Below are positions 30,313-34,333 of a stretch of 34,333 bases of DNA, piece after piece. The stretch is from assembly GCA_003022925.1 (NCBI GenBank), contig PXRY01000058.1:1-34333 (forward strand), written 5' to 3'. Position numbers and translations under genes: made by a program. The notes beneath the pieces are model-generated. The model was not told where the DNA came from. It saw only the letters and a program-made list of their open reading frames with translations, and made no database searches. Within the stretch, counting starts at the first letter, position 1. Every line of letters begins with the position of its first letter. Origin of the DNA: Halobacteriales archaeon QS_8_65_32. GTDB lineage: Archaea > Halobacteriota > Halobacteria > Halobacteriales > Halococcaceae.

Positions 30313-31397
30313 CCGACGGTTCGGAATTCCAGTCGTTCGGCGTCACAGCGCTGGTGCTCGTTTGTGTCGTTTTCGCCGGGTGTAGCGGGTTCGCCGGCAG
30401 CGGAGCCGACGCCGACGAGAGCGGGGTTGGCGGAAACGGCGTCGACGGAAGCGACGGGAGCGAACCGGCAGCGAACGTGACGCCCGCGCCGGTGCCCGGG
30501 ACGGCCGGAACCGGGACGCCGGGCCCACGAGTCGCGCCGGGGCTCGCGACGACCGGGGTCACGGACGCGAGCGCGCTCGCCGCCGCCCACGGCGCGCGTC
30601 TGGCGAACGCGTCCGTGACGATCCGGCGGGTGACGACTTATCGGTACGGGAGCGGCGAGGTCGCCCGCCGGGAGATCCGGACAACGCGGGTCGGACCCGA
30701 GGGTGGGCTCCTCCGGATCGTCGAACACGAACGGCCTGTAGCGCGAGCGGCGACGGTACGAGCGACCACGGCGCGATCGGGCGGGACGCGAACAGTTGGG
30801 GCAGGGGCAGTCGAAGCGGCGAACGGGACGGAACGCGAGGTCGAACGCGACAGACGGCGGGACGTCGGCGGGAGGTCCGTCGTCCGGGAGGTCTCCTGGT
30901 TCGGGCCGAACCGGTCGGCCCGAGCGATCACGTACGCGAACGGGACGACGACCTACCGGGTCGGACTGCCCGAAACCCGCACGGGGAGCCGACGAGCGGT
31001 CGTCGCGAGCGAGGCACGGCGGATCGGGACGCTCGCCGCCGGGTTCGAGACGCGCGTGCGCCCGGTCGGGAACGGAAGGGCGGCGCGCTATCGCGTGACG
31101 TCGGTCGAGGAGTACGAGGGAAGCGGGGTCGAAGGGACAGGAGTGGGGGTGGGGTTCGTTCCCGACGGCGGCTTCGGGATGGTCGTCGACTCGCGGGGAG
31201 TCGTCCACGAATACCGCCTCGTCCGTCGTCTGGGCATCCAGCGGCGGGGTAAGCCGACCGAGATCGTCACACGCGTTCGCTACACTGACATCGGCGAGAC
31301 GACCGTCTCCCGCCCACCGTGGTACGACGCGGCGCTCGAAGCGGCCGGTTCCTCGTCGGCTTCGAACCGCGCGACCAGCACGAACGGAGGAAAGTAG
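30306..31397 (+). CDS. Lipoprotein paralogue 3, haloarchaeal surface lipoprotein
   Basis: The 363-residue product starts MVADGSEFQSFGVTALVLVC and reaches the lipobox VVFAGCSGFAG. It then repeats the family scheme: ANVTPAPVPG, TPGPRVAPGLATTGVTDASA, LAAAHGARLANASVT, VSWFGPNRSARAITY, ANGTTTYRVGLPETR, and RYTDIGETTVSRPPWYDAA near the C-terminus. Its final tail is short, unlike paralogue 2. The ATG overlaps the preceding gene by seven bases, so the two are probably cotranscribed and translationally coupled. N-X-T/S sequons are frequent. It should be anchored to the outer face of the cell membrane; no enzyme motif is seen. Confidence 0.85.
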   Translation: MVADGSEFQSFGVTALVLVCVVFAGCSGFAGSGADADESGVGGNGVDGSDGSEPAANVTPAPVPGTAGTGTPGPRVAPGLATTGVTDASALAAAHGARLANASVTIRRVTTYRYGSGEVARREIRTTRVGPEGGLLRIVEHERPVARAATVRATTARSGGTRTVGAGAVEAANGTEREVERDRRRDVGGRSVVREVSWFGPNRSARAITYANGTTTYRVGLPETRTGSRRAVVASEARRIGTLAAGFETRVRPVGNGRAARYRVTSVEEYEGSGVEGTGVGVGFVPDGGFGMVVDSRGVVHEYRLVRRLGIQRRGKPTEIVTRVRYTDIGETTVSRPPWYDAALEAAGSSSASNRATSTNGGK

Positions 31398-31508
31398 GAC
31401 GAACCGGACTAGCGAGTCCGCGGAGGCCGGCGGGTCGAATCGGGCCGCGGGTCAATAGGGGGAAACGTACGCAGAGCATGGAAGCGTCTCGTACGCTTTT
31501 CGAGCGAA

Positions 31509-32936
31509 TTACCGCGCGGGGAGAACGGTGTACAGAAGCGCCGCGACGGCCGTAATCACCCCGAGCGCGAGAAAGGCCTCGTCGAAGAAGCCGGCGTCCG
31601 CGAGCGCGCCGACGAACGTCGAACCGGTCGCGCCGATCAGGAAGAAACAGGTTCGGAGCAGGCCCCAGGCGGTACCTTGTAACTCCTCGGGCAACACGTC
31701 GACGACGTAGGCGTTCGTCACGGGGGCAATCGCGAGGCGAACGCCGAGCAGGGAAACGAGAACGGCAAGAACGGGTAGGCCTCCGACGAACGGCAGGGCG
31801 ACCAGCGGGGGGATGCTCATGGCGGTGACGGCCACTAAGACGACTCGATCGCCGAAGCGGTCGGCCGCACGCCCGGCGCTCGACTGGGAGACGGCGGCAC
31901 TGATGAACAGCAGTGCGTACAGTCCGGCGGCGGTCGTCCCGCTCAACCCCTTGGCGGCGACGAGGTACGCAGGCAGAAAGGCCGTCAGCCCCTGGAACGC
32001 GAAAAGCATGCAGGTCGCAGCACCGACCCCGACGGCGACCGGCCGGGTCGTAATCGCCGCGAGCACCGCGCGTGCACGCTCACGCCCCGATTCGCCTGCA
32101 TCGGAATCGACGGCGCGACGCGGTATCGCGCGCCAGAGCGAAACCCCCGCGATCAGGAAAAAGGGCGCGAGCGAGGCGATCGCGAGCCGCCAGCCGAGCC
32201 GGTCGGCTAATAGGGTAACGGCCAGCGGAAAGGCCGCCGCGCCGAGGCTGCCCGCCCCTAGCATGACGCCGAAGGCGGCCCCGTCGTTGCGCGGGTAGAC
32301 CGTCGAGAGCACCGTTGCCCGCGCCGGGCCGTACAGGCCGGTGCCGAGTCCGAACAGGGCGGCGGCGAGCAAGAACACGCCGAAAGCCGGCGCGAGGCCG
32401 AAGGCGACCATGCTTGCCGCGGTGACGGCGACGCTCGCGGCCAGCAGGCCGCGCTCGCCGATCCGATCGACCAGCACGCCGGCGGGAAACTGCATGAGCG
32501 CGTAGGTGATCCACGTCATCGAGATCGCGATGCCGACGGTCGCGTTGTCGATGCCGAACGCGGTCTTCAGTCGGGGGACGAGCGCGGGCACGGCGAAGCG
32601 CGCCCCGAGGATCAGTAGCCAGCCGATCGCGACCGAGCCGAGCACCCAGCCGCCGCCCTCGCGACGGAGCGCGCCGGCCGTCGGAATCGAGCGCGAGATC
32701 GTACGACGAACGACGTCCGAGCGCGTCACGGTCCACCGGCCGAACGCCGTCGGTACTGTAAGCCCTGTCGAATCGACCTCGATCGCCTCGGCGGTCGAGG
32801 TCCGTTCGGTCGCAGTCGATTCCGGCCGGCCTCGTCCCGATCGGCCTCGTCCCGGTCGGCTCCGGCGGTTCTCGGCGGACGTCGATCGGCCGTGATCGCC
32901 GGCCACGCGTTCGGTGAGCGTGCGTCCGGCGGTCAC
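31509..32936 (-). CDS. Major facilitator superfamily transporter
   Basis: From about residue 100 the protein shows twelve hydrophobic segments with MFS signatures: GIAISMTWITYALMQFPAGV and LVDRIGERG (motif A between helices 2 and 3), GLGTGLYGPARATVLS (helix 4 region) and GRAADRFGDRVVL (second motif A). The first 70-85 residues are Arg/Ser/Thr-rich and not typical. GTG 32729 (MTRSDVVRRT after initiation) would remove most of them, but GTG 32936 cannot be excluded. The substrate is not readable; efflux or uptake of small metabolites is possible. It converges on the lipoprotein genes with 111 nt between stops. Confidence 0.9.
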   Translation of the reverse strand: MTAGRTLTERVAGDHGRSTSAENRRSRPGRGRSGRGRPESTATERTSTAEAIEVDSTGLTVPTAFGRWTVTRSDVVRRTISRSIPTAGALRREGGGWVLGSVAIGWLLILGARFAVPALVPRLKTAFGIDNATVGIAISMTWITYALMQFPAGVLVDRIGERGLLAASVAVTAASMVAFGLAPAFGVFLLAAALFGLGTGLYGPARATVLSTVYPRNDGAAFGVMLGAGSLGAAAFPLAVTLLADRLGWRLAIASLAPFFLIAGVSLWRAIPRRAVDSDAGESGRERARAVLAAITTRPVAVGVGAATCMLFAFQGLTAFLPAYLVAAKGLSGTTAAGLYALLFISAAVSQSSAGRAADRFGDRVVLVAVTAMSIPPLVALPFVGGLPVLAVLVSLLGVRLAIAPVTNAYVVDVLPEELQGTAWGLLRTCFFLIGATGSTFVGALADAGFFDEAFLALGVITAVAALLYTVLPAR

Positions 32937-33002
32937 GAACCGTGGACGAAAGAACGGAAAGCGGCTCCCGAGACGGGTTGACTTCTCGGCGGGGGTCGGT
33001 CG

Positions 33003-33586
33003 TCAGCCGCTACTGCCGGTCGCGAGGGTTTCTAACGCGCCGGCGATCGTCTCCAAGACATCGTCTTCGTCGTCGATGCCGTGGCGGGCGGCGAGATATC
33101 GGGGATGGTTGTAGGTGACGAAGACGTCCCCGTCCTCTTCCCGGACGAGCAGCTTCTGGGGCAGGTCGATCGCGACCGAGCGACTCGCCTGCATCAGCGG
33201 CGTCCCCAACTCGGGGTTGCCGAAGATCAACACGGTCGTCGGCGGCAGCTCCATGTCCACCGACTCGGCGTTCGCCGCGTGATCGACCGTCGTCACGAGC
33301 GTGAGTGCGTCGTTGCCCTCGATGGCGCTCGTGATACGCTCGACGGTCGCGTCGAAGTCGTCGTCGCTTTCGGTCGTGACGAGTCCGGCCCCTTCCTCGA
33401 CGCCGATATCGTCGTCGCCGTCTTCGTCGTCGCCACCCCCGTCGTTCCCGCCCTTTTCGCCGAACGCCTCGCCGTTCTTGCCGGCTCGTCGGCCATCCGC
33501 TGAGCTTGCTGGAGTTTCTCTTGGGTGCACCCAGCCAGCAGGCTCGCACCGACCGCGCTACCGAGCAGGAATCGTCCTCGGTCCAT
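33003..33586 (-). pseudogene. DUF302 lipoprotein with one frameshift in the linker
   Basis: ATG 33586 starts MDRGRFLLGSAVGASLLAGC, a lipoprotein signal with a twin-Arg-like RGRFLLGSA and lipobox LLAGC. After TQEKLQQAQ the frame is lost between about 33477 and 33510. The rest in the neighbouring frame is an acidic linker (GGNDGGGDDEDGDDD) then a complete DUF302 domain: DDFDATVERITSAIEGND, TVDHAANAESVDMELPPT, VLIFGNPELGTPLMQASRS, and VTYNHPRYLAARHGID. One added base gives 195 codons. Without the frameshift hypothesis a GTG at 33530 would give a 175-residue cytoplasmic form and leave the perfect lipobox unexplained. DUF302 function is unknown. Confidence 0.8.
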
Positions 33587-33731
33587 AGTACACCTATCCA
33601 CGGCGCCGGGGAGCAAACGCGTTGATACGGTTCGTCGAACTGAACTGCCCGAAAGAATCCGACGACGGTGCCGGAATCGGGGTCGAGACCGGGATCCAGG
33701 TTCGCGACCTCGGATCGCTACGCGAACGAAG

Positions 33732-34049
33732 CTACGATGGCAGCGGACAGAGGCTCGCGGTGAGCACGGCTACCTCGTCGGAGTCGTTGCGCGCGCCGTG
33801 GGTCACGCCGCGCTCGTGGAGCACGACGCCGGGAGCCGTCACCGCTTCTTCCTCGCCGTCCTGGAGTACCGTCACGGTACCCTCGGTGACGTGAAAGACG
33901 TTCGTCGAGTCGTCGTGTTCGTGAGCGGAGAGTTCGGCTCCGGACCCGAGCGCGAAGACCTTGACCAGCACGTCGTCGGTCACGACGAACTCCTCGTCGA
34001 CGACTTCACCCTCGCTTGCGTCGGGTACCGAATAGCGATCGAGCGTCAT
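33732..34049 (-). CDS. Small cupin-domain protein
   Basis: The 105-residue protein is a single cupin barrel. VKVFALGSGAELSAHEHDDS and TNVFHVTEGTVTVL form cupin motif 1, with metal-binding His residues in AHEHDDS and a Glu in TEG. ALAPGVV-like TAPGVVLHERGVTHGARND forms motif 2 with its His. It may bind a metal and a small molecule; the ligand is unknown. The ATG at 34049 is chosen because the upstream 49 codons have no cupin character. The neighbour is the DUF302 gene on the same strand, 145 nt downstream. Confidence 0.85.
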   Translation of the reverse strand: MTLDRYSVPDASEGEVVDEEFVVTDDVLVKVFALGSGAELSAHEHDDSTNVFHVTEGTVTVLQDGEEEAVTAPGVVLHERGVTHGARNDSDEVAVLTASLCPLPS

Positions 34050-34333
34050 GGGTGTCCGGAGCACCGGCGAGCAGTTAGCGGTTGTGGCGACGAAACCAGC
34101 GGTAGGTGGTGTAGGGACGGAGACGAAGCGATCGGAGAACGCCAGTGGATGACCGATTGCACGGGCTGCGAACGGTATCGAGCACTCGAACAGCAAAGGG
34201 GGGAACGGAGAACTCGCATCGGATAGAAATCGATACCGCCCCGTCGCCGTCGGTCACGGCTGGTCGGCGGCGCACCTGGACATCCGTGTTCGGCGATCCC
34301 GACGATACACTCAAGAGGGAACCGTGACCTACG
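34050..34333. other. Window edge, no gene supported
   Basis: Short frames exist on both strands, but none has a recognisable fold or a promoter. A GTG at about 34324 preceded by GATACACTC could begin a gene that continues outside the window. This is a guess. Confidence 0.3.

Overview
The window comes from a haloarchaeon (class Halobacteria). The DNA is GC-rich, the proteins are strongly acidic with Asp/Glu/Gly/Thr-rich linkers, and promoters are archaeal TATA boxes about 25-30 nt upstream of leaderless ATG/GTG starts. Several families are typical of the group: FAU-1/DUF402, DUF655-RsmA-HemK2, fused gamma-alpha 2-oxoacid:ferredoxin oxidoreductase, Asn/Thr-rich lipoproteins and a DUF302 lipoprotein. 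I cannot name the genus.

Layout. Positions 1-53 are the end of a dispersed repeat. 0.3-3.7 kb: FAU-1-type RNase, convergent riboflavin synthase, a small two-helix membrane protein and a small acidic gene split by an in-frame TAG. 3.9-9.7 kb: UvrD/Rep-type helicase, an SDR-type sugar-nucleotide epimerase, a divergent GT61-type glycosyltransferase and a ROK sugar kinase. 9.8-12.8 kb: universal stress protein, then a co-oriented ribosome/translation cluster (DUF655, RsmA/KsgA, HemK2-type methyltransferase). 12.9-15.6 kb: an SRPBCC protein and two overlapping MetE-like genes, the first without zinc-ligand cysteines and the second with a complete zinc site. 15.7-19.0 kb: an M24 peptidase with two frameshifts, a frameshifted molbindin, a frameshifted SAM methyltransferase and MobA. 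19.3-23.3 kb: a small membrane protein, an Lrp/AsnC regulator and the two subunits of a Por-like oxidoreductase. 23.5-27.1 kb: AHL-lactonase-like hydrolase, a 43-residue zinc ribbon, an AIR-synthase-like protein and a THI5/NMT1-like protein. 27.4-31.4 kb: three tandem paralogous lipoproteins, the first broken. 31.5-34.0 kb: MFS transporter, frameshifted DUF302 lipoprotein and a cupin.

The most unusual content is a family of dispersed intergenic elements: four larger copies near 19.0, 24.3, 27.1 and 28.5 kb, plus solo ends at 1 and 10.4 kb. They share roughly 40-nt left and right ends and are filled with short hairpins that mostly have 3-nt loops. Aligning copies by eye shows that one copy carries about 120 bp of extra hairpins exactly inside the loop of a hairpin that is intact in another copy. 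A second site shows the same on a smaller scale. The elements seem to grow by nested insertion into hairpin loops. A degenerate 7-nt repeat also occurs at two distant intergenic sites.

The second theme is gene damage. Two in-frame stops and six single-base frameshifts affect six genes. Restoring one base per frameshift gives whole-codon lengths in every case, and where an active site is known its residues are intact. The damage is either recent decay or draft-sequence error, and raw reads would decide between them.
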